From the NCBI GenBank assembly GCA_937920475.1, contig CALEUX010000134.1, positions 1 through 40,445 on the forward strand: 40,445 bases of DNA, in the 5' to 3' direction. A program made the position numbers and the translations under genes. Shown in pieces: positions 1 to 9,227 of this stretch (the stretch's first letter is position 1; each line of letters opens with the position of its first letter). The stretch is from an uncultured Marinilabiliaceae bacterium (GTDB taxonomy: Bacteria; Bacteroidota; Bacteroidia; Bacteroidales; Marinilabiliaceae). The notes beneath the pieces are model-generated. The model was not told the origin of the DNA. It worked only from the letters and a program-made list of their open reading frames with translations, and ran no database searches.

Positions 1-1892
1 TAATTATCCTTGAGCGTATGTTGTGTTAGAAAATCCATTGATGTAATGGCCACTTTTGTTATTGCTTCATCATTCAGTAATTCTGCCGAATGTAAAAGTG
101 CTAAAGGCAATATGCCATTGTCGTAGGCAAGTAAAGATTCAAACCATTTCCATTCAGAAGTCTCATTTTCATAATAATGAGTAACCAAAATATTCGCCAG
201 GTTTCTTAACCGTTCTGTCATTGTATCGTCTGAGGGGTTACTTTTAAGGTAGTAACTTATTCCTATCATGGTATTGGCTATGCCCCTTATGGAGACCAAC
301 TTTTCGAAATGTGGCGATGCATTAAAAAACAGTAATTTCCCGGTTTGATAATAGGCATCGTTGGGTGCATTTACCAGCAAATAACCCAACGCCCAAATGG
401 TGCGGCCAAATGAGTCTTCGGAGCCAATGTTATCCAAATAGTTTCGGCTAAAACTTAAAAAGTTTTTGAAACTTCCATTGGCATTCTGCATGTAATGTAT
501 ATAACTCAAATATATGGGCGATAATTCCAATGCCCGCATGTTTTTCATTTGCCGGTAAGCCATCAGCACCATTAATAGGGCTCGTGCATTATCATCCAAA
601 CAATAGCCTTCCTTTAAATTTGGAATACCAAATTTGGCATGTTGTATAATGCCGGTATCATCCGTTAACCTATTGATGTGGGTTAACGAAAAGGCAGGGA
701 GAATAAGTAAATCGAGTTCAGTCTCTTTCCCTACATTAATCTGATGCTTTTCCTTAAGTATTTTTCCAGCTAACGCTAAATATTTTTCTCCAGTTTTTGG
801 CCAGGTTATTTTCTTTGCATATACGCTGGCCTTTTTTCGCAATGCATTCATAATAGCCGGGTTTTCAAAGAGCTCAATTAATATAGCACTTAGTTCTTCA
901 ATATCATTGAAATCAAATAGTCGTCCGCGTCCTTCTGCTAACAACTCTTCGGCATGCCAATAGGGTGTAGAAACAACTGCCGAGCCTGTTCCCAAAGCAT
1001 ATGATAGTGTCCCGCTGGTTATCTGGGCCTCATTCAAATATGGGGTAATATAAACATCGCATGCGTACAGGTATTTAAAAAGGTCGCGTTCATCAATAAA
1101 CTCATTTAAAAAAACTACATGCTTCTCAAGATGCAGACTTTTTACCAAACGCATCAGAAAAACGCGGTACTCTTCTCCTGAGTGTCGCAAAACATTTGGA
1201 TGGGTTTTCCCCAATATAATGTAAAGCACATCAGGGTGGTTTTCAACAACTCTCGGCAATGCCTTAATAACGGTTTCAATGCCTTTGTTTCTACCAATAA
1301 ATCCAAATGTGAGTATAACTTTTTTATTTTCAAGTTTAAACTCTTTTTTCGATTTTTCCTGATTAAATTGAATATCAGGCACACCATGCTCAATTAATGC
1401 AATTTTCTCTTTCGGAACATTGTAAATAGTAACCAAAAAACTAATGGCCTTATGGCTCATCACCACAATTTTATGTGCCATTTTGCATATTTCCTGCAAT
1501 ACAGCTTTTTCATTATAGGATGGCGTTTTTAGTATGGTATGCAGAGTAACCACCAACGGAATTTCTAATCTGTGCAGCAGTGGTAAAATATACACACCAC
1601 TCTGGCCTCCAAAAATTCCAAATTCATGCTGAAGAATACAAACATCAGCTCCACTCAGATTAATATACTTTACAGCCTTTAAATAATCTTCCTGCCATTC
1701 CTGCCGAATGGTGACTTTAACTTCTTCGGGGTATTTATATGTTGAATCTGAGTCGTTTAAGGCCACAATAAAACCATCATGTTCATTATCACCCAGAGTA
1801 ACATTCCTCAACATCGATTTGTACAGGTTGTTTGTAAAGGTGCCAATTCCGCACTCTCGTGGAGGATAGGTTCCAATAAATGATATTTTCAT
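1..1892 (-). CDS. GT4-type glycosyltransferase with long C-terminal helical domain (3' end outside window)
   Basis: I translated this reading frame directly; it is open from the ATG at 1892 to the window edge (630 full codons). The N-terminus, MKISFIGTYPPRECGIGTF, is a typical GT4/GT-B start with a glycine-rich nucleotide-sugar loop. Around residues 220-330 come FGFIGRNKG, IILGKTHP and the donor-binding stretch NEAQITSGTLSYALG, followed by AEELLAEGRG, as expected for the C-terminal Rossmann half. After about residue 380 the protein does not stop but continues with an alpha-rich region containing GYCLDDNARALL and GSEDSFGRTIWALG, resembling an (alpha/alpha) toroid. It probably transfers a sugar from a nucleotide donor in the cytoplasm; acceptor unknown. 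A 36-codon basic ORF ends 11 nt upstream and is probably co-transcribed. The overlapping ORFs at 1154-1397 are shadows of this gene. The family call is strong, the substrate is not known. Confidence 0.85.
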   Translation of the reverse strand, partial: MKISFIGTYPPRECGIGTFTNNLYKSMLRNVTLGDNEHDGFIVALNDSDSTYKYPEEVKVTIRQEWQEDYLKAVKYINLSGADVCILQHEFGIFGGQSGVYILPLLHRLEIPLVVTLHTILKTPSYNEKAVLQEICKMAHKIVVMSHKAISFLVTIYNVPKEKIALIEHGVPDIQFNQEKSKKEFKLENKKVILTFGFIGRNKGIETVIKALPRVVENHPDVLYIILGKTHPNVLRHSGEEYRVFLMRLVKSLHLEKHVVFLNEFIDERDLFKYLYACDVYITPYLNEAQITSGTLSYALGTGSAVVSTPYWHAEELLAEGRGRLFDFNDIEELSAILIELFENPAIMNALRKKASVYAKKITWPKTGEKYLALAGKILKEKHQINVGKETELDLLILPAFSLTHINRLTDDTGIIQHAKFGIPNLKEGYCLDDNARALLMVLMAYRQMKNMRALELSPIYLSYIHYMQNANGSFKNFLSFSRNYLDNIGSEDSFGRTIWALGYLLVNAPNDAYYQTGKLLFFNASPHFEKLVSIRGIANTMIGISYYLKSNPSDDTMTERLRNLANILVTHYYENETSEWKWFESLLAYDNGILPLALLHSAELLNDEAITKVAITSMDFLTQHTLKDN

Positions 1893-1903
1893 TTTCTTCG
1901 GGT

Positions 1904-2014
1904 TTAATCGTTCTTAACATTCCTCTTTGCGGCCTTTGCTGCCCTTTTCTCTTTCAGAGTTTTAATTGCAGTCTTTTTATTGTTGCTTGGTTTTCCTTCT
2001 TTTTCTTTCGACAT
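1904..2014 (-). CDS. Small lysine-rich protein, 36 aa
   Basis: A short ORF starts at the ATG at 2014 and stops with TAA at 1904-1906, 11 nt before the glycosyltransferase start. The product begins MSKEKEGKPSNNKK and has 11 Lys and 2 Arg against 3 Glu and 1 Asp, so it is strongly basic; there is no hydrophobic segment. The middle (KTAIKTLKEKRAAKAAKR) would form one basic helix. A TAAGTTTG box, matching the Bacteroidota -7 consensus TAnnTTTG, lies 37 nt upstream of the ATG. Position and promoter suggest the first gene of a transcript with the glycosyltransferase. The composition suggests nucleic-acid or ribosome contact, but that is inference. I do not recognise a named family. Confidence 0.55.
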   Translation of the reverse strand: MSKEKEGKPSNNKKTAIKTLKEKRAAKAAKRNVKND

Positions 2015-2050
2015 GGCTTCTGCTTTTAGTAAGTATAAATTTTTATCATC

Positions 2051-2058
2051 CAAACTTA
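2051..2058 (-). promoter_or_regulatory. Candidate -7 promoter box for the small basic ORF
   Basis: On the minus strand this reads TAAGTTTG, a full match to TAnnTTTG used by the Bacteroidota primary sigma factor. Predicted transcription would start about 30 nt before the ATG at 2014. A T-rich run lies where the -33 box should be, but no exact TTTG. Confidence 0.45.
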
Positions 2059-2391
2059 GATGAATTAACATCGGCTAAAAAAGGGGAAAGGTATGAGTGT
2101 CGTGATTTGTAAATACCATATATTCAACTCCCTACAACTGTGGGGTGCATTTGCACAGATCAGAAGGGGTTCTGAATTTTTACTCATTAAATAGCCATAA
2201 TACAAATATAGAAGGATATATGAGATAAGGTGTTATATAATTAAAAGGGGATGTTACATAATTCACACATTTAGGTTTCTTTACCCTTATGGTTGGAGTA
2301 ATGGCTAACACTATTAGAGTATTTAAAAACGAATAGTCATTGAGGTTATCCCATTTTTTAGTTGCTGAGATAATAAGTTCGAGTTTAATAA
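2059..2391. other. AT-rich intergenic stretch without a recognised gene
   Basis: This stretch separates the DUF5686 gene's 3' end from the promoter of the basic ORF. I found no ORF with coding character, no strong hairpin and no match to the repeat family seen elsewhere in the window. Confidence 0.5.
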
Positions 2392-4788
2392 TTATAACCC
2401 AATTTCCAACCCAATTTTAAACGACCAATTGTCGGCTGTTTTTGGCAATTTATAAGGGCCATAACGATAGTAAACGGCAAATCCATATTTAAAAACCAAT
2501 TGTCGAAGCAGGTTGCCAAAGTAAATGCCCGACTCGTAATATCCTTTATTAAAGGCTTTTATGGGCTCCGATTGATGGTATCCTTTTACATCGCCAATGC
2601 AAAAAGCCGACGAAAGGGTTATTTCTGGCTTGAAACTTCCCGTTTTGTTAAGTCTGGTTAAAAAAGTGTTTCTGAAAAAGATGGAAGTGAACTGGCTGGC
2701 TGCAAATTCATTGGGGCGCATGGTGGCAAAGGTAAACGGCGTTTCCAGTCCGGTTCCGCTTCGGTTGGTTCCAAAAGCACTGTATAGTTTGGCTGCCGGG
2801 TGGCTTCCTTCAATTGTACCTGCATTAACCCGCAAAACTGTTTTTACTGATGATGATGGCCGGAAACTCTTTTCAACCTGGGCTTCATATTTTTGATAGC
2901 TGAAACTTTCATTGCCTTGTATGCCGTTACCAAATATAAAATTGGCCCAGACAATAGGAAAATCAGTCCCATTGGAGGTTAATCCAAACTGGCTGTATAT
3001 AAAGGTTTCTTTATGCGCCCATTTAAGTTTAAAACCATATTCATGGTTGTTAAACGCTTCCTGAATTGCGTGATTCTCGTTATAAAACGGGTAAATTAAT
3101 ACAGGTTTGGTTTCGCTGTACTGATAGGAAAGTTCAGTTTTAAAATATTGTAGAAAACGCGTTCGAAACGAAGTGTAAACAGAACTTACCGGGTCCATGG
3201 TTTCAATAAAGTGACGCTTAAAACGTTCCATGGAGCCAATATTGTATCCGTCTAAAAATGAAAAACTTCCGGTTTCTTTCAGGTAATGGTCCCAGTAGAA
3301 ATCCCACTCTCTTTGCATTTTTTTGTCCAAATGAATCTTTAATCCGGCACCATAGTTATTGTCTTCCGATTTAAAGCTTCTGGAATAATAACCTCCGGTG
3401 GAGAAATTTTCCGAAATTTTCTCCCCTGTCCATAACCCAAGACCCAGCTTAAGACCCTCGTATTCGTTCAGGTCAAAAATCTTCTTAACATCCAGTTTAA
3501 AATATCCTATGGGTAAATAACCTTCAATTAGGTTTTTCTGGAAATTAACCATACGGTCGAGCCGGTGTTTTCTTCCTAAGCTATCAATTAATTGATAAGT
3601 GGCTAAATCTTTATCTGTAAGTGGCTCGTATCGATAGAGTTCAATGGATGGGGCATTCCTGTTGCCTGCTTCATCAATAAACCGGATATTTGAAAACTCT
3701 TTTTTAGTGAACTCGGGACTCATGTTAATGGCCGTAACAGTACTTTTTCCATTTCCCACCAATGGAAAAGGAAATGTTTGACCCGTTACGGTTTTGTTAA
3801 TCTGAAGTCGGCTTTCCAACTGGTCGGGAAACCATCGGCTGCCGTCAATCATCTGATAGTTTTGCTTTATTGCCAATGAAATTGGGCCCTGGTCTTCAAC
3901 GGTTTCGGCATTAACTGTTTTTATGGCAAAACTGGGCACATGAATATGAAACGAACCTTTTATTCCCCTGATAGCTGATTGTTTGCGAGGCTCAAAAGAG
4001 ATGTAAAATAGAGTGTCACCTGTGTTGGTTAAAAGGGTGTCTTTCAGCAGAAAAAGATAATGTTTGAGGCCCTGTTGCGAAACCGGGTTCAAAAAATCGG
4101 TGTCGAGCAAACGGATGTAATCGAGATAAAACGAAAATGGTTGTATTTGAGCTGGTAATATGGCTAAAGAGGGCTGTTCAAGTCCGCTTACCCGCCCCGA
4201 AATCAATCTTTCATTGGTTTTATCGGGGGCCATATGTTTTTTCTCCGATACTGATTCAATTAAAAAAAGATGGTTATTGCGGTTAAATTCCACCATTCTT
4301 TTAATGGCCTTATCCTCTGTTTCAACCGAATCGGGTGCATCCAGAAAAAAAGCCATTTTATGATAAATGATACATGTATAATCACCTGCTTTATCGGGAT
4401 TGTTAATGTTGCGGTTTTCGAAAACCTTCTCCATAATACCCAAGGCGGGATTCTTGCCGGGGAAGATGTCTACCTGCGATAATTCAACATTTACAGGTTC
4501 CAGAAAAACAGTTTGGTTGTTTTTAAGAGTAACTGTTTGAACAATTGTTGTTTTATACCCCAGACTGCTGATTCGTATATGTGTAAAAACAGAATCTGAT
4601 TCTAATTCGAACTTACCGTTTATGTCGCTCATGGTTCCCTGCTGAAGGTTTCCAAAAAGGACATTGGCAAATGGAATTGGCTCGTTGTTTTTTGCATCTG
4701 CCACTAACAGGGAAATATGTTTTTGCCCTGTCATGTGCATCGACACAAATATCAGAAATAAAAAAAATGTACAACAACGGCTATGCAT
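2392..4788 (-). CDS. DUF5686 family outer-membrane protein with carboxypeptidase-regulatory-like domain
   Basis: The 798-residue product starts with a hydrophobic signal peptide (about 1-21, before QKHISLL). Residues about 24-105 form a CarboxypepD_reg-like beta-sandwich (NNEPIPFANVLFGN, MSDINGKFEL), the usual N-terminal module of Bacteroidota surface proteins. The rest follows the DUF5686 layout: a mid region with KNPALGIMEKVFENRNINNP and a C-terminal part rich in alternating aromatic and polar residues (FYWDHYLKETGSFS, YESGIYFGNLLRQLVFKYG), consistent with a beta-barrel. Its start is 19 nt past the stop of the pseudouridine synthase at 4808, so the two are probably one transcript. The family is widespread in Bacteroidota but its function is not established; outer-membrane location is inferred from the sequence. 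Confidence 0.85.
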   Translation of the reverse strand: MHSRCCTFFLFLIFVSMHMTGQKHISLLVADAKNNEPIPFANVLFGNLQQGTMSDINGKFELESDSVFTHIRISSLGYKTTIVQTVTLKNNQTVFLEPVNVELSQVDIFPGKNPALGIMEKVFENRNINNPDKAGDYTCIIYHKMAFFLDAPDSVETEDKAIKRMVEFNRNNHLFLIESVSEKKHMAPDKTNERLISGRVSGLEQPSLAILPAQIQPFSFYLDYIRLLDTDFLNPVSQQGLKHYLFLLKDTLLTNTGDTLFYISFEPRKQSAIRGIKGSFHIHVPSFAIKTVNAETVEDQGPISLAIKQNYQMIDGSRWFPDQLESRLQINKTVTGQTFPFPLVGNGKSTVTAINMSPEFTKKEFSNIRFIDEAGNRNAPSIELYRYEPLTDKDLATYQLIDSLGRKHRLDRMVNFQKNLIEGYLPIGYFKLDVKKIFDLNEYEGLKLGLGLWTGEKISENFSTGGYYSRSFKSEDNNYGAGLKIHLDKKMQREWDFYWDHYLKETGSFSFLDGYNIGSMERFKRHFIETMDPVSSVYTSFRTRFLQYFKTELSYQYSETKPVLIYPFYNENHAIQEAFNNHEYGFKLKWAHKETFIYSQFGLTSNGTDFPIVWANFIFGNGIQGNESFSYQKYEAQVEKSFRPSSSVKTVLRVNAGTIEGSHPAAKLYSAFGTNRSGTGLETPFTFATMRPNEFAASQFTSIFFRNTFLTRLNKTGSFKPEITLSSAFCIGDVKGYHQSEPIKAFNKGYYESGIYFGNLLRQLVFKYGFAVYYRYGPYKLPKTADNWSFKIGLEIGL

Positions 4789-4807
4789 TTCTTTTACAAT
4801 GTGAGTT

Positions 4808-5653
4808 CTACGTTAAAAGTCCGGCTTTTAATAATTTAACTTCCTGTTGGGTTAAAAACCGCCATTTCCCACGTGGAAGTCCTTTTTTTGTAAGTCCCGA
4901 AAAATAAACCCTGTCGAGCTTAACAACTTTATAACCAAGGTGTTCAAAAATACGGCGCACAATTCTGTTTTTTCCTGAATGAATTTCAATACCCACCTGG
5001 GTTTTGTCGTTTGCATCGGCATAGCTGATGGAATCGGCACGAATTAAACCATCTTCGAGTTCAATGCCATCGGCAATTTGTTTAAGATGGGTTTGAGTAA
5101 CTGGTTTATCGGTATAAACATGATAAATTTTAGGACAGTTATATGATGGGTGAGTTAATTTTTTGGATAAATCGCCATCATTGGTAAGCAATAAAACACC
5201 GGTAGTTTGACGATCGAGACGCCCTACGGAATAAACCCTCTCGGCACAAGCTCCTGAAATAATATCCAAAACAGTAGGCCTTCCTTGTGGGTCCGATGCT
5301 GTTGTTACTACATCTTTGGGTTTGTTAAGTAAAATATAGACTTTGTTTTCAGGGTTAAGTTTTTTCCCCTGGTACTGTACATCATCCTTAATGCTAACCT
5401 GAATGCCCAATTCGGTAACTACTTTACCATTAACGGTAATTAATCCTTTGGCAATTAATTCATCAGCTTCGCGACGGCTGCATATACCGGCATTACTAAT
5501 ATATCGGTTAAGCCGCATGGTTTCACGGCTTTTCTTTTCAAGCGATTTGGGTACAGGAATCTCCCTTTCCTGATTGCTTTTATTGATTTTCTTTTCTTTG
5601 GTGACTGGCCTTTTAGTGCCCCTATTATCCTGCTGGTTTCTGCTGTTTCTCAT
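4808..5653 (-). CDS. S4-domain rRNA pseudouridine synthase (RluB/RsuA family)
   Basis: The 281-residue protein isomerises uridine to pseudouridine in rRNA. Residues 1-45 are a charged, low-complexity extension (RNQQDNRGTKRPVTKEKK) common in Bacteroidota members. An S4 RNA-binding domain follows at about 46-95 (MRLNRYISNAGICSRREADE, then GLITVNGKVV). The catalytic domain begins near 100 and has the signature GRLDRQTTGVLLLTNDG, with D147 as the catalytic aspartate, and a C-terminal GKNRIVRRIFEHLGY. Whether it modifies the RluB, RluE or RluF position cannot be told. It probably leads a two-gene transcript with DUF5686. Its upstream region is shared divergently with glmM; a CACCTTTG stretch at about 5701-5712 (minus strand) is a possible but imperfect promoter box. 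Confidence 0.9.
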   Translation of the reverse strand: MRNSRNQQDNRGTKRPVTKEKKINKSNQEREIPVPKSLEKKSRETMRLNRYISNAGICSRREADELIAKGLITVNGKVVTELGIQVSIKDDVQYQGKKLNPENKVYILLNKPKDVVTTASDPQGRPTVLDIISGACAERVYSVGRLDRQTTGVLLLTNDGDLSKKLTHPSYNCPKIYHVYTDKPVTQTHLKQIADGIELEDGLIRADSISYADANDKTQVGIEIHSGKNRIVRRIFEHLGYKVVKLDRVYFSGLTKKGLPRGKWRFLTQQEVKLLKAGLLT

Positions 5654-5743
5654 ACTTTTTGATTTTCAGTACTTCGGGTAATCCCAAGTAACTTCGTAGT
5701 TGCAAAGGTGCGAAAAATAAATGGGTTGCCATCTCTTTTTATA

Positions 5744-5751
5744 TATCTTTG
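5744..5751 (+). promoter_or_regulatory. Candidate -7 promoter box for glmM
   Basis: TATCTTTG matches the Bacteroidota -7 consensus TAnnTTTG. It lies about 130 nt before the glmM ATG, giving a long leader; no clear TTTG box is seen 19-21 nt upstream. Confidence 0.4.
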
Positions 5752-5879
5752 TAATACATTAGCGGTTATGGTTTATGGCTTTTGGAGGCGCTGCTGTATA
5801 CTTTGTTTTTTAAATCGTTAATTGTACTCTGTTTATATTATTTCTCTTACAATTGTAATACTTTATAATTCATAATAAA

Positions 5880-7265
5880 ATGACTTTAATAAAATCAATT
5901 TCAGGAATAAGGGGAACTATTGGTGGTCAACCCGGCGAAGGATTGAGCCCCATTGATGTTGTACGTTTTACGTCTGCCTATGGCATGTGGCTTAAACATA
6001 AAAGTGGAAAAAGCCGACCTAAGGTTGTGGTTGGGCGCGATGCCAGAATTTCGGGCGAAATGGTCAAAAATCTGGTGGTTGCATCGTTGCAAGGACTTGG
6101 AATTGATGTCATCCATCTCGGACTCGCCACCACTCCAACCACCGAATTGGCTGTCATTCATCATAAAGCCGATGGCGGTATCATACTTACAGCCAGTCAT
6201 AATCCTAAGCAATGGAACGCGCTGAAACTTCTTAACGGGAAAGGGGAATTTTTAAATGCTTCTGATGGTGAAACGGTGCTGCGCATTGCCGAAAATGAAG
6301 CGTTTGTTTATGCCGATGTTGATGCATTGGGGCATGTTACCGAAGACCCCGATTTTTTGCAACTGCATATTGAGGATGTGCTTTTGCTCGATTTGGTTGA
6401 TGTTGAAGCTATTACAAAAGCCAACTTTAAGGTGGCCATCGATTGCGTAAATTCTGTTGGTGGTATTGTATTGCCCGAATTGCTTAAAGCACTTGGAGTT
6501 ACTAATATCTTAGAACTTTTTTGCGAACCTAATGGTCAGTTTCCACATAACCCGGAACCGCTGCCCGAACATTTAACTGAGATTTCTGAACTGATACGTA
6601 AAGAGAAAGCCGATGTGGGCTTTGTTGTTGACCCTGATGTTGACCGATTGGCTATTATCAACGAAGATGGTACTATGTTTGGCGAAGAATACACTTTGGT
6701 TGCAGTGGCCGATTATGTATTATCTCATACACCTGGAAATACTGTTTCAAACCTTAGTTCAACGCGTGCTTTACGCGATGTTACCCAAAAACATGGCGGC
6801 TGTTATAAAGCTTCGGCTGTGGGTGAGGTAAATGTTGTGGAAATGATGAAATCAACAGGTGCCGTAATTGGCGGTGAAGGAAACGGAGGTATTATTTATC
6901 CTGCCAGCCATTATGGCCGCGATGCATTGGTCGGTATTGCCTTATTCCTGTCGCACCTGGCTAAAAAAGGCGTGAAATGTTCTCAACTTCGTCAGGAATA
7001 CCCTTCGTACTTTATGTCAAAGAATAAAATAGAACTAACTGCCGGAATCGATGTGGATGCTATTTTAGAGAAAGTTAAAGTGCTTTACAACAACGAGAAA
7101 GTTACCGATATTGATGGTGTTAAAATTGACTTTGCCAATAGTTGGGTGCATTTACGCAAGTCGAATACCGAACCAATTATCAGAATTTATTCGGAAGCTG
7201 AAAGTTCTGAAGCAGCTGACTCGCTGGCCCACAATATTATTGATGTTATAAAATCAATGGTTTAA
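5880..7265 (+). CDS. glmM: Phosphoglucosamine mutase
   Basis: This enzyme converts glucosamine-6-phosphate to glucosamine-1-phosphate on the way to UDP-GlcNAc, for peptidoglycan and LPS. The 461-residue product has the four landmarks of alpha-D-phosphohexomutases: the phosphoserine loop TASHNPKQWNALK with the active serine at about residue 106, the metal-binding loop DPDVDRLAI, the sugar-binding loop GEGNGGIIYP, and the C-terminal phosphate-binding RKSNTEPIIRIYSEAE. The N-terminus ISGIRGTIGG is also typical. The Bacteroidota members of this subfamily are annotated as GlmM, although phosphoglucomutase or phosphomannomutase activity cannot be excluded from sequence. The gene stands alone, with its own candidate promoter and a strong terminator at 7381-7416. 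Confidence 0.92.
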   Translation: MTLIKSISGIRGTIGGQPGEGLSPIDVVRFTSAYGMWLKHKSGKSRPKVVVGRDARISGEMVKNLVVASLQGLGIDVIHLGLATTPTTELAVIHHKADGGIILTASHNPKQWNALKLLNGKGEFLNASDGETVLRIAENEAFVYADVDALGHVTEDPDFLQLHIEDVLLLDLVDVEAITKANFKVAIDCVNSVGGIVLPELLKALGVTNILELFCEPNGQFPHNPEPLPEHLTEISELIRKEKADVGFVVDPDVDRLAIINEDGTMFGEEYTLVAVADYVLSHTPGNTVSNLSSTRALRDVTQKHGGCYKASAVGEVNVVEMMKSTGAVIGGEGNGGIIYPASHYGRDALVGIALFLSHLAKKGVKCSQLRQEYPSYFMSKNKIELTAGIDVDAILEKVKVLYNNEKVTDIDGVKIDFANSWVHLRKSNTEPIIRIYSEAESSEAADSLAHNIIDVIKSMV

Positions 7266-7380
7266 AGCGCTGTGCGTCAAGAAGATTTTATGATTGAATT
7301 TCTACATGTCAACACCCATTAACTGCAATAACGAAACCTCGTGGTTGAATTGTTAATAAAGTAAACTGATTATTTGCTCG

Positions 7381-7416
7381 AAACCTTGCAGGTATAAATA
7401 ACCTGTAAGGTTTTTT
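7381..7416 (+). terminator. Rho-independent terminator after glmM
   Basis: AACCTTGCAGGT pairs with ACCTGTAAGGTT (12 bp, one G-U), with a 7-nt loop ATAAATA and a following run of six T. It lies 116 nt after the glmM stop. Confidence 0.8.
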
Positions 7417-7575
7417 AAAAGCATACAAATAAAATTATTAACCCTCTGGTTACCTCGGATGGGTTTGTTTATGTGTTCTATAACTGACCATAACCAATAG
7501 AATTGTAAAAAAATCAGGTAGCTATTAAACTTTATTGAAAACTATTTGTCTGAAAGGAAAATCATATTCACAAAC

Positions 7576-9003
7576 ATGCAGAAGAATAAAAAACTTATAA
7601 GAAATATTGCCATAGGCGCAGGGACAGTATTATTGGTTGTTTTGGTGTTTTGGATTATCAGTAAAAGCACTCGCCTCAACGAAGTTTTAATCAAAGTCAG
7701 GGTTGAACAAGGCTCTTTTATCTCAGAGGTTTACTCAACAGGGCAATTGCAAGCCGAAAACGCCACTTTTATTGAAGTGCCGGCCGAGTTATCGAGTCGT
7801 CGCATCAACATTTTTGAAATTAAAATTACCGATTTGGTTGAAGAAGGTACTGTTGTGAAGGAAGGCGACTTTGTGGCTTCATTAGACCATTCTGCTGTGG
7901 AGGAATTGCTAACATCAGCCAGGGAGGAACTTGAGAAAGCTTTGCAATCGCTCGAGGATGCACGTATTGATACCAATATTAATATGAGCAACCTCAGAGA
8001 TGGCCTGCTCAACTCACGTGTTGCGGTTGAAGAGAAAAAACTGGTTCTGGAACAGTCTAAATATGAGTCTCCGGCAGTTAAAAGGCAGGCTGCACTCGAT
8101 TTGGAAAGAGCTGAGCAAAACCTGGAACAGGCTTTACGTAATTATGATTTAAAACAACGCCAGGCTCGCCATAGTGTTGAAAGAGCAATGGAGGAGGTAA
8201 GAAGAGCCCGCGAAAAGGAAAAAGACATTGTTGATTTATTTGCTGCCCTCGAAGTTAAAGCGCCCAAACAAGGCATGGTAATTTATAGTTACGACCGCCT
8301 TGGTAGCAAAATTAAAGTTGGCAGCAGTGTTAACCGTTGGGCTCCCCGCATTGCCGAATTACCCGATTTATCGTCCATGATTTCTAAAACCTTTATTAAC
8401 GAAATTGATATTTCTAAAATCCGGGTTGGACAAAAAGTACGTATTGGAGTTGATGCTTTCCCCGAGAAAAGCTTCGATGGCAAAGTGGTTTCAGTTGCCA
8501 ATATTGGACAGGTATTGCCCAATGGCGACACAAAAGTGTTCGAAGTAACCATCAAATTGTTTGGGGCAGACCCGGAGTTGCGACCTGCCATGACCACCAG
8601 TAATGTTATAACTACCGACAGCCTGAGTGAAGCTATGTATATTCCTTTGGATGCCGTTTTTAAAACCGATTCAACAAGGTTTGTTTATACTTATTTAAAT
8701 CAGTGGGTAAAACAGATTGTCGATTTGGGTGTCGAAAATTCCAACTTTGTGGTGGTAAACAATGGATTAAAATTAGGGCAGGAAGTTTTACTCAATGAGC
8801 CATCGGGCTCAGAAAACTTACCCTTGGTAGGGATTGAAATTTATGAGGAAATTAAAGAACGCAACCGCATTGCTGCCGAAGAAGCATTAAAAAAGAGGGA
8901 AGAAAATGAACGCCTGCGCATGGAGGCAGGGCAAGGGCGTCAGGGTATGCGCCCCGAAGGTTCTGAAAGAGGCGAAAGAAGCGAGCGTCGACGTCCGCAG
9001 TAG
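7576..9003 (+). CDS. HlyD-family efflux periplasmic adaptor (first of two)
   Basis: The 475-residue protein is a membrane-fusion protein that would link an inner-membrane transporter to TolC. An N-terminal membrane anchor spans about residues 6-29 (IAIGAGTVLLVVLVFWII). The lipoyl/barrel half (STGQLQAENATFIEVPAEL) is followed by a long coiled-coil hairpin at about 100-220 rich in Glu, Lys and Gln, the returning lipoyl strand (VKAPKQGMVIYSYDRLG), and a beta-barrel (GQKVRIGVDAFPEKSFDGKV). The C-terminal 30 residues are an Arg/Glu/Gly-rich tail. The reading frame is open from a TTG at 7546, but I chose the ATG at 7576, which puts the basic stretch right before the anchor. It has a close paralogue at 12324 in the same cluster. 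Export substrate unknown. Confidence 0.88.
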   Translation: MQKNKKLIRNIAIGAGTVLLVVLVFWIISKSTRLNEVLIKVRVEQGSFISEVYSTGQLQAENATFIEVPAELSSRRINIFEIKITDLVEEGTVVKEGDFVASLDHSAVEELLTSAREELEKALQSLEDARIDTNINMSNLRDGLLNSRVAVEEKKLVLEQSKYESPAVKRQAALDLERAEQNLEQALRNYDLKQRQARHSVERAMEEVRRAREKEKDIVDLFAALEVKAPKQGMVIYSYDRLGSKIKVGSSVNRWAPRIAELPDLSSMISKTFINEIDISKIRVGQKVRIGVDAFPEKSFDGKVVSVANIGQVLPNGDTKVFEVTIKLFGADPELRPAMTTSNVITTDSLSEAMYIPLDAVFKTDSTRFVYTYLNQWVKQIVDLGVENSNFVVVNNGLKLGQEVLLNEPSGSENLPLVGIEIYEEIKERNRIAAEEALKKREENERLRMEAGQGRQGMRPEGSERGERSERRRPQ

Positions 9004-9227
9004 CTTTTTTTGATACAAGTGACAAGTCAATAGTAAGAAGGCAGACGCAGCAACGCGAAGTTGAAGCAAAGTGAAATGCCGAGAATCGGTATCCGATTTA
9101 TCGGAAAGTTATGCTCTCAGCTTGTATTTCCAGCTAATAGCTAACAATTAGTCTCTGATAATTTGATTAGGTTATAATATAAATGTGATTTGAAGATTAA
9201 GGTTCACATTTCAACAAAAACAATTGC

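Noticed and set aside
1154-1397. Two ORFs of about 75 codons on both strands
   Set aside because: Both lie inside the glycosyltransferase frame, which is continuous and conserved across this region.
7546-7575. TTG start for the first HlyD gene
   Set aside because: The ATG at 7576 precedes the membrane anchor directly; the same reasoning rejects TTG starts at 18282, 19773, 18005 and 39177, the last two also lying at or in promoter boxes.
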